Positions 10,401 to 18,610 of a DNA stretch of 64,000 nucleotides are shown one piece after another. The notes below the pieces were generated by a model that had not been told where the DNA came from, ran no database searches, and worked only from the letters and a program-made list of their open reading frames with translations. Made by a program: the position numbers and the translations under genes. The first letter of the stretch is position 1; each line of letters begins with the position of its first letter. This stretch comes from Rubrivivax sp. (lineage in GTDB: Bacteria > Pseudomonadota > Gammaproteobacteria > Burkholderiales > Burkholderiaceae_C): NCBI GenBank assembly GCA_022842305.1, contig JALHPY010000003.1, positions 45,626-109,625 on the forward strand. The letters are read 5' to 3'.

Positions 10401-10795
10401 CCGGGGTCAATGCATCCAGGATCAATCCGGACACTGGGGTACAGACGGCGATCACGTTCAGTCCCTCCAGTGCCCTGACGCAGTTCATTGCCGACCAGCC
10501 GCAGTACGCCGGCATGGACTACGATCCTCTCAATGACCGCTTCCTGTTTTTCGCAGGTGTTGCGATCAATGGCGCCGCCAGGGTGGCTGACGTTATGACG
10601 CGCATCTACGTGATCACGCCGAACTCAGGTACGACTTGGGACATGTCGCTGTTGACATTGGGAAGCGGCACAGTTACGCCCGCGCCGGTGCCAGCGTCCG
10701 GTATCAACAGCCGTTTCAAGTACGTTCCCGCCTTGAAGGGCTTCGTCATGCTGCCCAACGGAACCAGCAATGTCTACTTTATGAGGACTGCCTAG
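7487..10795 (+). CDS. Large Tat-type lipoprotein: polysaccharide lyase-like core plus kelch/beta-propeller end
   Basis: A protein of about 1102 residues. From ATG 7487 it begins with a twin-arginine motif (ERRDFLRLWA), a short hydrophobic stretch and a lipobox LPAC with Cys25, so it should be exported folded and lipid-anchored; ATG 7475 or 7397 upstream are alternatives. Residues about 40-93 are a Pro/Thr/Glu linker. Next comes a beta domain with WTDGSLKFAQLAGTV, resembling the RIFT-barrel opening of exo-rhamnogalacturonan lyases (YetA/RGLX type). Then follows a helical region (about 400-720) like an alpha/alpha toroid, and from about 745 a kelch-like propeller (VFILCSGGHGDSNDN, DGFDPDTNTWDPAGRWPDL). 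I infer a polysaccharide-binding or -cleaving enzyme at the cell surface. The domain assignment is by eye and moderately sure; substrate unknown. Confidence 0.7.
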   Translation: MTDQERRDFLRLWAFAAGVITLPACGGGDGTPEKTILAGDTGNSPTPPPTETPPPVETPTPTPEPIPEPTPTPEPPPPPPAPTPAPTPAPAVRAVHSTGAMRFTLFSSAGGSAVPYCLGFAFRRGDIPSGSTVESTVGNLQVTVRNTWTDGSLKFAQLAGTVDMSAGGSQVVTLRKAAPRASGTALTPADLRRTAVAAQVGCGAFGTASWSAADWESPFMSWVSGPTMSSWIYRKPVGADAHLVAWLEVRLYVGGQVEVLPWVENGYVAVAGPSNKSTTYTFSLGGTQRFSAAIDLKHHQRTPLVSGAALSYWQGVDPGVTAQHDAWYLMSTELVPTYFAAPGAATVHIDALPATYAPLQAGSFNYYQDSMAAPGYQEPIGLLPQHDVLYLVGDRSSVYASVVRNGYSSGRWGIHYRDEATNRPLRFSQHPTRVISDAHGFKDNGGSTTSTRTPIATGGNPPQWDVAHSPSVGYLAYLVTGRFYFMEEVQFAATANYLGNGDPPILRDGAKGLVQTAIDAWQTRSCAWDWRSKIQALTVTPDDDAALRGELISCAESNIDFFHGRYVAQPNNPFGLILPGETYNGTWSEVAIWQQDFVTAVFGWAVSLDLPIASAAKAKLDAFFRWKAKSIVMRLGKRPDWWYLNAAPYTIKVSSVVGPNYATGAGPWFPDAGAAYAASYTPQPTWFSTTEGVLAAEFDIGSWALSMWGNLQPAIAYAVRHGVPGALEGYARMVGAKNWPELRTAFDARPVWSVAPMVRPAWMSNQPLNEWFEIPGTSGAAGAPIEPWAGFTLREETGEVFILCSGGHGDSNDNRVVSLPLFSDAPAWQLRSASSPVAIANASYYSDGKPGSRHIYHHNIWVPQVGRLMMFGLRSTWPDSGAFPTVDGFDPDTNTWDPAGRWPDLPPGYFGAVKDPRNGNVWLTTPRKWRAADGLCDPAISARVPTRWPQVWDSSRSQIFTLCWGDGQGFDTGVNASRINPDTGVQTAITFSPSSALTQFIADQPQYAGMDYDPLNDRFLFFAGVAINGAARVADVMTRIYVITPNSGTTWDMSLLTLGSGTVTPAPVPASGINSRFKYVPALKGFVMLPNGTSNVYFMRTA
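7618..7765 (+). repeat. Pro/Thr/Glu-coding low-complexity tract with short tandem units
   Basis: Inside the lipoprotein gene. The DNA repeats variants of CCAACGCC and CCAGAGCC, ending in about two and a half copies of GCACCAACGCCC. It encodes the flexible spacer between the lipid anchor and the folded domains, so it is coding low complexity and not a separate element. Copy number may vary between strains by slippage. Confidence 0.75.
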
Positions 10796-11104
10796 CCGAG
10801 CCTGGTTGACTCCTCATTGACCGGCGGCGAGATACCCAGCGCCGGAGGCTGCAGCCTACGCCTTCTTGCGCACCATTCGGCTTCTAACGCGAAAGGCATT
10901 TGCGTTGCGCTTCAGTAGGTTGGCTTGCCTTGCGTCGAGATGTGTACCCTTGTATCCGTACAAGACAACCCCACGATTGCGATGGGCCATTGCTCTGCAA
11001 GAATCGCTTCCGACTGACTGCGAGCGCAGGCCGACTTGTGTCCATGTCGGTACTTACAGACAATCTTGTCGGGCTCAAGATGGCAAGAACTCCAAGCTCG
11101 CTGT
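10796..11104. other. Gene-free spacer (309 b), no confident gene
   Basis: The spacer lies between the lipoprotein gene and the family-2 glycosyltransferase. It starts with a possible weak stem CCGGCG (10821-10826) / CGCCGG (10840-10845) and a perfect palindrome AGGCTGCAGCCT (10846-10857), which could end transcription of the gene before it. A second stem, CTTGTA/TACAAG with a TCCG loop, is at 10949-10964. Base composition turns noticeably less G+C-rich here. Short open frames have no recognisable protein features. Confidence 0.5.
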
Positions 11105-12034
11105 ATGCCTGATCTCACGAGCGTCAGCGTAGTCATTCCCTGCTTCAATGCAGAGCGTTACATTGCCTCGACTCTGCGTTCTGTGCTCTGTCAGACCGGC
11201 GCCGACCTCGAGGTCATCGTTGTCGATGACGGCTCTGTAGACGATTCAGCCGCGATCGTAGAGCGCGATTTCCCGCAAGTTCGGATCCTTCGACGCGCCA
11301 ATGCCGGAGTTGCTTCAGCGCGCAACGCCGGCATAGAGGCTTCCCGCGGCGACTGGATCGCATTCTGCGATGCCGACGACGTTTGGCTAGAAGGAAAACT
11401 CGCGACTCAATTCGCAGCCCTGTCGCAGATTCCGACATGCCGCATGAATTACGCGGCTTGGCATGTTTGGCCGAGCGCGATTCCTGAGCCCGATCCTGCT
11501 CTCCTCAATGACCTGCAGGCTCGATCCAGCGATATGTGCTGGCGTGGGCCGCGCGGCTGGATCTACACCGATCTGTTGCTGGACTGTGTAGTCTGGACCA
11601 GCACCGTCCTGATCCACCGCAGTGTTCTCAGTGAGGTGGGGGTGTTCGACACTGAGCTGCGCATCGGTGAGGACTACGATCTATGGTTGCGCGCGTCGCG
11701 CGTAACTCCCATCGAACGAGTTGCGCAGCCGCTGGCGCTGTATCGCCAGCACCCCGAAAACATCACCCGCCGGGCGCCTGCAGAGAACTACCGGCAACGC
11801 GTCGTACAGCGTGCAATCGACCGCTGGGGCTACGTTGGCCCGGACGGACGCGAGGTGGATCGCAACGCGGTGAAGCGAATGTTTGCCAAGAGCTGCAGCG
11901 ACTTCGCCGCCACCCAACTCGTCACAGGACAACGAACCGCAGGACGCGCCAGCGCACTTCAGGCCCTGAAGCTAGATGCAATGCATCTAGCCGCGTGGAA
12001 ATTGCTGGTGCGCTCATTTCTACCGCTTGTTTGA
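11105..12034 (+). CDS. Glycosyltransferase family 2 (GT-A fold)
   Basis: A 309-residue GT2 enzyme. ATG 11105 is chosen because the protein then begins MPDLTSVSVVIPCFNAERY, the usual first strand of this family; upstream codons add nothing recognisable. Further motifs: EVIVVDDGSVDDSAAIVE (nucleotide binding), NAGVASARNAGIEASRGDW, the DxD-like CDADDVW for the metal-bound donor, and GEDYDLWLRAS for the catalytic acid region. It should transfer a sugar to a lipid-linked oligosaccharide. It stands alone on the plus strand, facing the minus-strand genes that follow. Codon use is less G+C-biased than in genes 1-7, consistent with separate acquisition. Confidence 0.9.
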   Translation: MPDLTSVSVVIPCFNAERYIASTLRSVLCQTGADLEVIVVDDGSVDDSAAIVERDFPQVRILRRANAGVASARNAGIEASRGDWIAFCDADDVWLEGKLATQFAALSQIPTCRMNYAAWHVWPSAIPEPDPALLNDLQARSSDMCWRGPRGWIYTDLLLDCVVWTSTVLIHRSVLSEVGVFDTELRIGEDYDLWLRASRVTPIERVAQPLALYRQHPENITRRAPAENYRQRVVQRAIDRWGYVGPDGREVDRNAVKRMFAKSCSDFAATQLVTGQRTAGRASALQALKLDAMHLAAWKLLVRSFLPLV

Positions 12035-12062
12035 GTTTGCCGTGCCCGGCGGGGCAGCGGAC

Positions 12063-13181
12063 TCAGCGGCGGGATGCTCGTGCAAGCACGTCGCGAAAGA
12101 CCGCGAAGTGTCCCTCCACACTCCTGCGCCATGAGTACTGGCGTGCCCACTCGACGCCCCGTGCAGCGCGCTCTGCACGCGCGAACGTGGATAGGGTTGA
12201 GACTTCCTGCAGCGCAGCGAGCCATGCCGACATGTCCCCGACTTCGACGGGCCATGCTAACGGTCCGACCAAGTCCACCAAGCTGCTTACGGGGCTGAAC
12301 AAGACCGGAGTGCCCGCCGCCTGTGCTTCAACTGCCGGAAATCCAAAGCCTTCATAGAGCGTCGGATAGACGGCCGCAAGTGCTCCTCGGTACAGTTTCA
12401 CAAGTATGTCGTCTTGGACGAATGGTGCGAAGTGAACGCGGCCTCGCAGCGCAGCAGGCACTTGCTCTGCCGCGGTGGTGCCAGCCCCAAAGCCGCAGGC
12501 CACAAGGTGCAGGTCGTCCCGTCCGCACCGCCCGAGCAGTTCTAGTGCCCATGCAAACCGCTTGCGCGGCTGTGCGCCCCCGAGATACACGAGATAGGGT
12601 GAGGCGCCCAGCGCGTGCTGCAGTTGGTCCGGCAAAGGCACGTCTGTTGATTGAAAGAACTCGTCTGCAATCCCATGCGGCACCACCGATATCCGATCGG
12701 CGAGCACGGGCCAGCGTGCGGCAATGTCCCGACGTGAGGATTCGCTGATCGTGATCACTGCGGCACAGCGGGCGTAGGCAAAGCCCTGGACATCGTGCAG
12801 GTAGTGCTGCTCCAGCTTCGTTGGGCGGTCTTCGTCCCATAGGACGGTGTCGTGAATCGTCACGACCGTTGGAACCGGCTGCCAGATCGGTACCGTGTTC
12901 TCGGCGCAATGCAGCAACTGCACACCGGACCGGCGGACACGCCATGGCAGGCCCAGTTGCTCCCAGAGCTGAAACCTGTCTCCGCGGAAGTCGAACACAT
13001 CCGTGGTTCCCTGCAGAGGCGAAGGCACGAGAAAAGGCGTGGACGGGTCGTGACCGTAGGCCGTCCAACGCACATCATCGGTTTCGACGGTATTCCTCAA
13101 CAACTCCTGGACATAGCGCCCCGTGCCGCGGAGGTGCTTTACGTTAAGTGTCCGTGCGACGATGCCGACGCGCAATGTCAT
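12063..13181 (-). CDS. Glycosyltransferase family 4 (GT-B fold)
   Basis: A 372-residue GT4 enzyme. The start is ATG 13181 (MTLRVGIVARTLNVKHLRG), with the typical first strand and a glycine loop at RGTGRYV. VVTIHDTVLWDEDRP and VITISESSRRDIAARW end the N-terminal domain. The C-terminal domain has LVYLGGAQPRKRFAWALELL and the donor motif PTLYEGFGFPAVEAQAAGTPV. The layout resembles mannosyl- and rhamnosyl-transferases of the WbaZ/MtfB kind, but the sugar is not certain. It lies 49 bases downstream of the GMC oxidoreductase gene on the same strand, so the two are probably cotranscribed. G+C is lower than in the flanking regions. Confidence 0.9.
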   Translation of the reverse strand: MTLRVGIVARTLNVKHLRGTGRYVQELLRNTVETDDVRWTAYGHDPSTPFLVPSPLQGTTDVFDFRGDRFQLWEQLGLPWRVRRSGVQLLHCAENTVPIWQPVPTVVTIHDTVLWDEDRPTKLEQHYLHDVQGFAYARCAAVITISESSRRDIAARWPVLADRISVVPHGIADEFFQSTDVPLPDQLQHALGASPYLVYLGGAQPRKRFAWALELLGRCGRDDLHLVACGFGAGTTAAEQVPAALRGRVHFAPFVQDDILVKLYRGALAAVYPTLYEGFGFPAVEAQAAGTPVLFSPVSSLVDLVGPLAWPVEVGDMSAWLAALQEVSTLSTFARAERAARGVEWARQYSWRRSVEGHFAVFRDVLARASRR

Positions 13182-13230
13182 CGCGGTAGCGCTCCGGAAG
13201 CGCACGCTTTGAACGCTTGCCCTTGTGAGA

Positions 13231-14667
13231 TCATTCGACACACTCGCGTGACTGACTGTTTGCAAGTTGGCGCAAGTGGCCTGCCAGACGAAGCGCCAGT
13301 GCACCAATCGTGAGCCCGGTGTTGGCGATGCCACTTGCCGGGATGAGCGAACCATCGCAGACAAACAGGTTCGACACGCCGTGAACTCGGCAATCGGCGT
13401 TGCAGACACCAGAGTCCGCGGATGCTGACAGCCTGGCCGTACCCGAGTGATGAGCGCCAGTATGGATCGCCGTGATCCAGTCGGGAAACACCCGGGATCG
13501 CGTGATTACGGGGCCAAGCCGCTCCAGCACCTCGCATATCGCAGCGCTCAGGTCGCGCTGGTACTCATCGGTTAATTGCCAGTGGCGAATCGCGACCTCG
13601 CGGCCGTTTGCTTGGTCAAGTTCGCTCCAGACAGACATCTCATCGGACGCAGGCATCTGCGCCGTCATCAGCAGCGTGTAATGCTTTGTGGGCAGACGAA
13701 TACCGAACTTGAACGACAGGATGTCCAGTACATCGTCCCAATGCGCGAAAAGCTTCGCATAGTTGACGGGGTTCCAAGGATTCTGTCGCAACTCATTGAG
13801 AACGCTACCCACCCGCTGCCGGCGACTATCCCGGTAGTAGGTCGCTGCGGGCCTGAGCTGAAATGAGACGTGCATTCCGCCTTGAGTCACGACAAGTGGC
13901 ATGCGCAAGTTCCCACCTGTGCCCTTCACAAAGTAGTTCCAGAGGCGATACAGAGGCACCTTAACCTCGACCTCGCCCACGAACCCCATAGGATGATCTT
14001 CGTAGTGACGCCCGGCGTGATGCAACGCGGGCAGAGGTAAATCGCTCGACAATTTCTGCAGTAGGATGGGAGAGCCTAGTCCGCCAGCCGAAAGAATGAA
14101 CAAATCGCCCGGGACATCCTGGCTTTGACCTTCAGCGTTCACTGTGAGGCCCAAGATTGAGCCGGCTTGGCTCACCCGAAACCCCGCGACATTGCCGCGG
14201 ACCAAGTTGACCCGAGGTTCCAGGCCGAACTCCTCCCATACATTCATGGGCCAGCGCGGATAAAACAGTCCTGGTAGCATTGCGCTGGGCAGGCCCAGTT
14301 CTTGATACTTCCGTCGAAGTGTGATGATGGCCGCCCGAACTCGCTCTACAGGTACGTGCGAAAGCAGCAGAAACGCCTGCTCGTAATGGCGATGGAGTTC
14401 GGCCTTCTGGATCGGCCAGTGTGTCGAGAAAATCTCATCCTCGATTTCGATCAGGCCATTGTGCCAAAGTTGGGTAGATCCACCCAAGCCCGAGCCGATA
14501 TGTGGATCGGTGATCGCAGGTTGACCGACATCAATGATCGGGAACTGCGCGCCAGAACTGGCCGCGCCGCGCTCGATGATCGTGACGTCGTGCGACTCCA
14601 GCAGCGCCTGGGCGAGCACGCAGCCGCCAAGACCTGCACCTACGATGATGGCGCGGGGCCGGGTCAT
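13231..14667 (-). CDS. GMC-type FAD-dependent oxidoreductase
   Basis: A 478-residue flavoprotein, starting at ATG 14667 (MTRPRAIIVGAGLGG, the dinucleotide-binding GxGxxG for FAD). Other family features are GGSTQLWHNGLIEI, the FAD-stacking ILSAGGLGSPILLQKL, and the C-terminal block HHSGTARLSASADSGVCNA ... LFVCDGSLIPASGIANTG that closes GMC enzymes. A His in the HHSGTAR segment is a candidate catalytic base. Members oxidise alcohols, often sugars, so a role in oxidising a sugar or lipid carrier intermediate of this polysaccharide is inferred. A truncated relative with the same opening residues is present at 26818-27003. It is probably cotranscribed with the glycosyltransferase at 12063. Confidence 0.87.
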   Translation of the reverse strand: MTRPRAIIVGAGLGGCVLAQALLESHDVTIIERGAASSGAQFPIIDVGQPAITDPHIGSGLGGSTQLWHNGLIEIEDEIFSTHWPIQKAELHRHYEQAFLLLSHVPVERVRAAIITLRRKYQELGLPSAMLPGLFYPRWPMNVWEEFGLEPRVNLVRGNVAGFRVSQAGSILGLTVNAEGQSQDVPGDLFILSAGGLGSPILLQKLSSDLPLPALHHAGRHYEDHPMGFVGEVEVKVPLYRLWNYFVKGTGGNLRMPLVVTQGGMHVSFQLRPAATYYRDSRRQRVGSVLNELRQNPWNPVNYAKLFAHWDDVLDILSFKFGIRLPTKHYTLLMTAQMPASDEMSVWSELDQANGREVAIRHWQLTDEYQRDLSAAICEVLERLGPVITRSRVFPDWITAIHTGAHHSGTARLSASADSGVCNADCRVHGVSNLFVCDGSLIPASGIANTGLTIGALALRLAGHLRQLANSQSRECVE

Positions 14668-15253
14668 TTCAGGCCACCATCGGCGCGTAACCAAGGACCC
14701 GTCAACTCAAGGCTGACACAGCACCGCGCGCGCTCAGGCAACGAGCGAAGAAAGGGCTTGATAACCTTCCCCGGGAAAATCGACGGTTTCTTCTTGATGA
14801 TCATAGCCTGTCATCTACTTCAGCGTTAAACGCTGCGAAGCCAAAGCATCGCACAAATCGTCCATGGAAACGTACTGCAGGTCAACGCGCCCTCGCCATG
14901 AAAGTGACGAACCCGTAGTGCGCCTGCTGCACGACGCGGAGAAGGTAGACGCCAGTTTCGGGCTCGGGACTGCGGGCCGCATCATAGCCGGCCGGAAGGC
15001 ATCCAGATCGTTCGCCAGTTGCGGACGCCAAGCCGTTCGTGTGGAATGTGCGGCAGCCTCAACTGGTGGGTTGCAGCGACTTGGGTTGGCTGAGCCAGAT
15101 GGCGAGAGCACGAGCCAAGCTTCGATGACTAACAACAGAAACTCTCGCCCAGATGCGAATGGATTGACTACTGGACGCTGGAAGCAGTAACCCCGAGGAA
15201 TTCACGTACAGTTTTGAGGCAAGGACGTGGTGGGTGAAATTCCGCCGGACCGC
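14668..15253. other. Gene-poor spacer (586 b) with possible decayed coding sequence
   Basis: No intact gene is convincing. On the minus strand two adjacent frames show protein-like stretches that do not join: one ends TGVYLLRVVQQAHYGFVTF and then MARAR plus a stop near 14882, the other ends LQYVSMDDLCDALASQRL plus three residues at 14815. This could be a frameshifted remnant lying upstream of the GMC gene. The family is not recognised and the coding potential may be chance. Confidence 0.3.
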
Positions 15254-16057
15254 TCACTTTAACCGCGCCAACAGGCCCATCTGATGACCCCGATCGTGGT
15301 ACATCAATGCGGACTGCCGAACGAATCCAGTCAGGGCTAGTGACGCGGAGAGAAGTGTCCTCAGAATCTCGGCGCGAGGTCCTCTGAAATCGCTTGAGTA
15401 TGGATTCCAGGTCGCGAAGCCAACAATCTCAAAGCCATCGGTGCGCAGGAGTTCCTTGAGTTCCCAGGGTGTGTATTCATACACATGACACATCGTATGA
15501 CGAGGGCCGAAATTCTGTGAGTACGGCTTCGCATCGTATGTCGGGGCGTGCGAAAGGGAGCGCATGATCTTCGTCCAGGACGCGGCATTTGGCGTAGCCA
15601 CGTAGAGGTAGCCCCTCGGTACGAGCACCCGCTTGATTTCCGCCAGGAACTCGCGCGGGCTGATGGATACGTGCTCGATGACTTCCATGGTTGTGACCAG
15701 ATCGAAAGCTGCGTCCTCGTATGGAAAGTGCTTCTCAAAGTCGAACTCGTCAATGTTCCATTGCCGTACAGTGCCATCTGGCGAAGTAAAATCGCATGTG
15801 TCTCTGGCGCTTTCATGGCCCTGCATTTCTGAAGGTGCGACGTTGCCTCTCAATTTGCAGCCGAGGTGCGCTAACAATGCGCCCACGTGCACATCGTGCC
15901 CAAGATCGAGGGTGCGCGTGCCCTGAAGCTCCAAGTTGTCGTTCAAGAACTGGACGCAGGTTGAAATCCGCTCACGATGCCATTTGACATAGTCTGGCGG
16001 ATTGGTGCTGTCCAGCAACGCTGCAATCTTCCCTGCTGTGAGTTTTGTGCGTGGCAT
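15254..16057 (-). CDS. Class I SAM-dependent methyltransferase
   Basis: A 267-residue methyltransferase, starting at ATG 16057 (MPRTKLTAGKIAALLDS). Motif I is a variant, TRTLDLGHDVHVGALLAHLG, where the usual GxGxG is relaxed. AFDLVTTMEVIEHVSISPREF is the UbiE/Coq5-like post-I and motif II region, and VLVPRGYLYVATPNAASW is motif III. Enzymes of this kind in polysaccharide loci methylate sugar hydroxyls, which is the likely role. It is separated by gene-free spacers of 586 and 423 bases from its neighbours, so transcription may start in the upstream spacer. Lower G+C than the core. Confidence 0.85.
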   Translation of the reverse strand: MPRTKLTAGKIAALLDSTNPPDYVKWHRERISTCVQFLNDNLELQGTRTLDLGHDVHVGALLAHLGCKLRGNVAPSEMQGHESARDTCDFTSPDGTVRQWNIDEFDFEKHFPYEDAAFDLVTTMEVIEHVSISPREFLAEIKRVLVPRGYLYVATPNAASWTKIMRSLSHAPTYDAKPYSQNFGPRHTMCHVYEYTPWELKELLRTDGFEIVGFATWNPYSSDFRGPRAEILRTLLSASLALTGFVRQSALMYHDRGHQMGLLARLK

Positions 16058-16480
16058 AAGTCGAACCTTGGTTGTGCCGCGAAGAAGCGCGGGTACTATT
16101 AGTGGCGTATTGTGACGCCTAACGATGAAGCGGACTCCACTGTACTGAGCTAGCCGATGTGCGCGGCTGGATCGTACCGCGCGGCTGGATTCGAATGCAT
16201 TGCGCCATTTCCCGCAGGTTACCGGCCTGTCCCCGCGACTTTCATGTGGGCGCCTGCCCGCAGTCGTCCGGCGCGATTGGCTGTACGGCCCTCCAGCCGG
16301 CTTAGCCATTGTTCGAAGTCTTGCATGCGGGGCAACCCACCATGGCACTCAATTCTGAACCGCCAACTACAGCTCGAACGCCTCGGTGATGCTTTGCAAT
16401 CCATGAACACGACGACGTAATCCTTCTCGGACATCCATAGCCGCCCCCAAACGTCGCGGACCGGATTATCGGCGTCCAGC
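16058..16480. other. Gene-poor spacer (423 b) with a 12-bp direct repeat
   Basis: It lies between the methyltransferase and an acyltransferase, both on the minus strand. GCGCGGCTGGAT occurs twice, at 16161-16172 and 16179-16190. A 71-codon minus-strand frame at 16219-16434 has peptide-like segments (MSEKDYVVVFMDCKASPRR, LPRMQDFEQWLSRLEGR) but matches no family I know; it could be a remnant. No clear promoter or terminator. Confidence 0.3.
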
Positions 16481-18418
16481 TCATTTGATCAATTCGAGTG
16501 CGGCAGTGGCCAGTCGTCGAGCGCCGGTCATGCTGAGGTGGTTGTCGTCGAAATACAGTGGTCGTTCACCATCGACAACCTCGCATCGACCTGTTGCGCA
16601 CAGCATTTGTGAGGTCCCGAGCGTGAGCACCCCGGCCTGCGCGGACAGACGGCCCAGCACTTGCAGTGCGGCCTGTTGGGCGGCGCGGTACTCCGTCAGT
16701 GGCTGGCCGAAGTCTGCCGCGGGTCGACCGCGCCCTGAAAGTGCGGCCAGCGCGGCGGGAACCGGATAGGGGTAGATCGGAAAGGGCTCCACCAAGATGA
16801 CCTGCTTGCCTGCAGACTTGAGAGCCTTGATGGAATGCGCCAGCGACGCCTCAAATGCCTGCGCGTCCAGGCGCAAGTAATGCTCGTAGCGCGCGACCAA
16901 GAGTACCTGGACCACGCTCTCGTCTGCCACCAAGCCCCGAAGGGTTTCATCGTTGTGGGAGGCGCACAATGGGCGGCCGGGCACCACGAATCCGATCGAA
17001 GGTGGGCAGGTCGAGGAAGTTATCTGGATCACGGAACGACGCTGGCCCCTGGCCAGTTCGCCCAAGGCCGCCGCAAGTTCAACACCGTGACTGTCCGCCC
17101 AGACCGCAATGTGCTGCACGGAACTTGGATGACCAAAGCGGCAACGATCCTTGTACGCCACGATGTCCTCCGGTCCATCGTGGCAGCGGCGGCGCTGCGG
17201 ACTGAAATCCTGCGAGCCCGCTTGCAGGCGAACCTGCTGCGCCGACATCGGCTGCACCGACGACGTGTGCTGGACCAAGAGCCACGATACGCTCAGGGTC
17301 AGGGCAATGGCCGCGGCGCCAAACGCCAGCAGGCGCAAGTCATGGTGCGATGCTCGACGTACCGGCGCCTCCACCCATCGCAGCGATGCTTGTGCTAAGC
17401 CAATAGCCACCACAACAGCCAACGCGGCCTGCATTGCCGAAGGTTCTCCCAGGATCATGTGACGCGCGAAGACCAGCACGGGCCAATGCCAAAGGTAGAG
17501 CGAAAACGACAACGCGCCCAGCCAGCGCAGGGGTCGTGTGGAGAGCACGCGTCCGACCAAGGTCGGGCCTTGGCCACCGGTCCAGATGATCAGGGCTGCA
17601 CCCAGGCAGGGCAGCAGCGCGGCCATGCCGGGAAAGGGCGTCCGTGAACTCAGCGCAATGCAGGCGATCACGATCATGGCAAGACCAGCGGCAGCCGCGA
17701 CCTCGCGCATGACCCACAAGCCAACCGCGCCGCGGAATGAGACGGCCAACAGCGAGCCAATCATCAGTTCGAACGTTCGCGAAAGCGCCGAGTAGAAGGC
17801 CAATGACGGATCGGTGGGCACCAGCCAAATGCTGAGAGCCAATGACACGATGCCGATCAACCCTAGCACCACTGGAATCCATCGTCGGCAGCGCCTTGCC
17901 AGCCACGCCAGCAGGAGGGGAAAGACGATGTAGTACTGCTCCTCAACCGCAAGCGACCAGGTGTGTACCAGCGGCTTCAACTCCGTGGCAGCTTCGAAGT
18001 AGCCGGTGCTCCGGTAGAGTTCCATGTTGGAGAGAAACACTGCCGTGGCGCCGAGCGTGCGGCCGAATCCCTGCAGAGCAGACGGTGACAGCAAAACGAT
18101 CGCGGCCGGCACTACCACCGCTAGCATCGCAAACAGAGCTGGAAAGATGCGGCGTACCCGCGCTCCGTAAAAGGACGCGATCGAGTACTGCCCTGCCTCA
18201 AGCCGCTGCATAAGCAATTGTGTGATCAAGAAGCCCGAGATCACGAAGAAGACATCGACGCCGACGAATCCGCCGGGTAAGGCGGTGGGGAAGGCGTGGA
18301 AAGCAACTACCGGCGCGATGGCCAGCGCGCGCAGCCCTTCGATATCCGGACGAAAGCGCAGGGTCACGGCGTCTTTGTCCGGAGCGTGGTCCTGCACCGT
18401 TTCGACCCAAAGCAACAC
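16481..18418 (-). CDS. Acyltransferase 3 (OafA/YrhL-like) fused to a periplasmic SGNH domain
   Basis: A 645-residue inner-membrane O-acyltransferase. The N-terminal part (to about 380) has about ten membrane segments and the family signatures RFRPDIEGLRALAI, the catalytic His in VVAFHAFPTALPGGFVGVD, FFVISGFLI and HTWSLAVEEQYYIVFP. The C-terminal part is an SGNH hydrolase-like domain with block I as VWADSHGVELAAAL and the terminal catalytic pair in DDNHLSMTGARR. In characterised members the membrane part passes an acyl group from acyl-CoA to the SGNH domain, which esterifies exported glycans. The GTG start at 18418 gives a short N-terminal tail; a later start cannot be excluded. It is the second of two tandem paralogues. 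Confidence 0.88.
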   Translation of the reverse strand: MLLWVETVQDHAPDKDAVTLRFRPDIEGLRALAIAPVVAFHAFPTALPGGFVGVDVFFVISGFLITQLLMQRLEAGQYSIASFYGARVRRIFPALFAMLAVVVPAAIVLLSPSALQGFGRTLGATAVFLSNMELYRSTGYFEAATELKPLVHTWSLAVEEQYYIVFPLLLAWLARRCRRWIPVVLGLIGIVSLALSIWLVPTDPSLAFYSALSRTFELMIGSLLAVSFRGAVGLWVMREVAAAAGLAMIVIACIALSSRTPFPGMAALLPCLGAALIIWTGGQGPTLVGRVLSTRPLRWLGALSFSLYLWHWPVLVFARHMILGEPSAMQAALAVVVAIGLAQASLRWVEAPVRRASHHDLRLLAFGAAAIALTLSVSWLLVQHTSSVQPMSAQQVRLQAGSQDFSPQRRRCHDGPEDIVAYKDRCRFGHPSSVQHIAVWADSHGVELAAALGELARGQRRSVIQITSSTCPPSIGFVVPGRPLCASHNDETLRGLVADESVVQVLLVARYEHYLRLDAQAFEASLAHSIKALKSAGKQVILVEPFPIYPYPVPAALAALSGRGRPAADFGQPLTEYRAAQQAALQVLGRLSAQAGVLTLGTSQMLCATGRCEVVDGERPLYFDDNHLSMTGARRLATAALELIK

Positions 18419-18610
18419 GCAAAGGCATTGCGCCCCTCACCGGCCAACCGCCAGCTTACTAACGCGCCGCCCATATGGCCTCCGTCCGGGCTACACGAAC
18501 CACCTCCGGCAGCGACGGTTCAGCGGCCCCAGCCGCTGCGCGGCACCGGCCTGCGCGGTCGCGGCGCAACTCCGGCCATTGTGCGAAGACCCGCGCGCAG
18601 AGGAATGTTG

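Noticed and set aside
13182..13409. Extended N-terminus of the glycosyltransferase at 12063
   Set aside because: These codons overlap the end of the GMC gene in another frame; the family start is at 13181.
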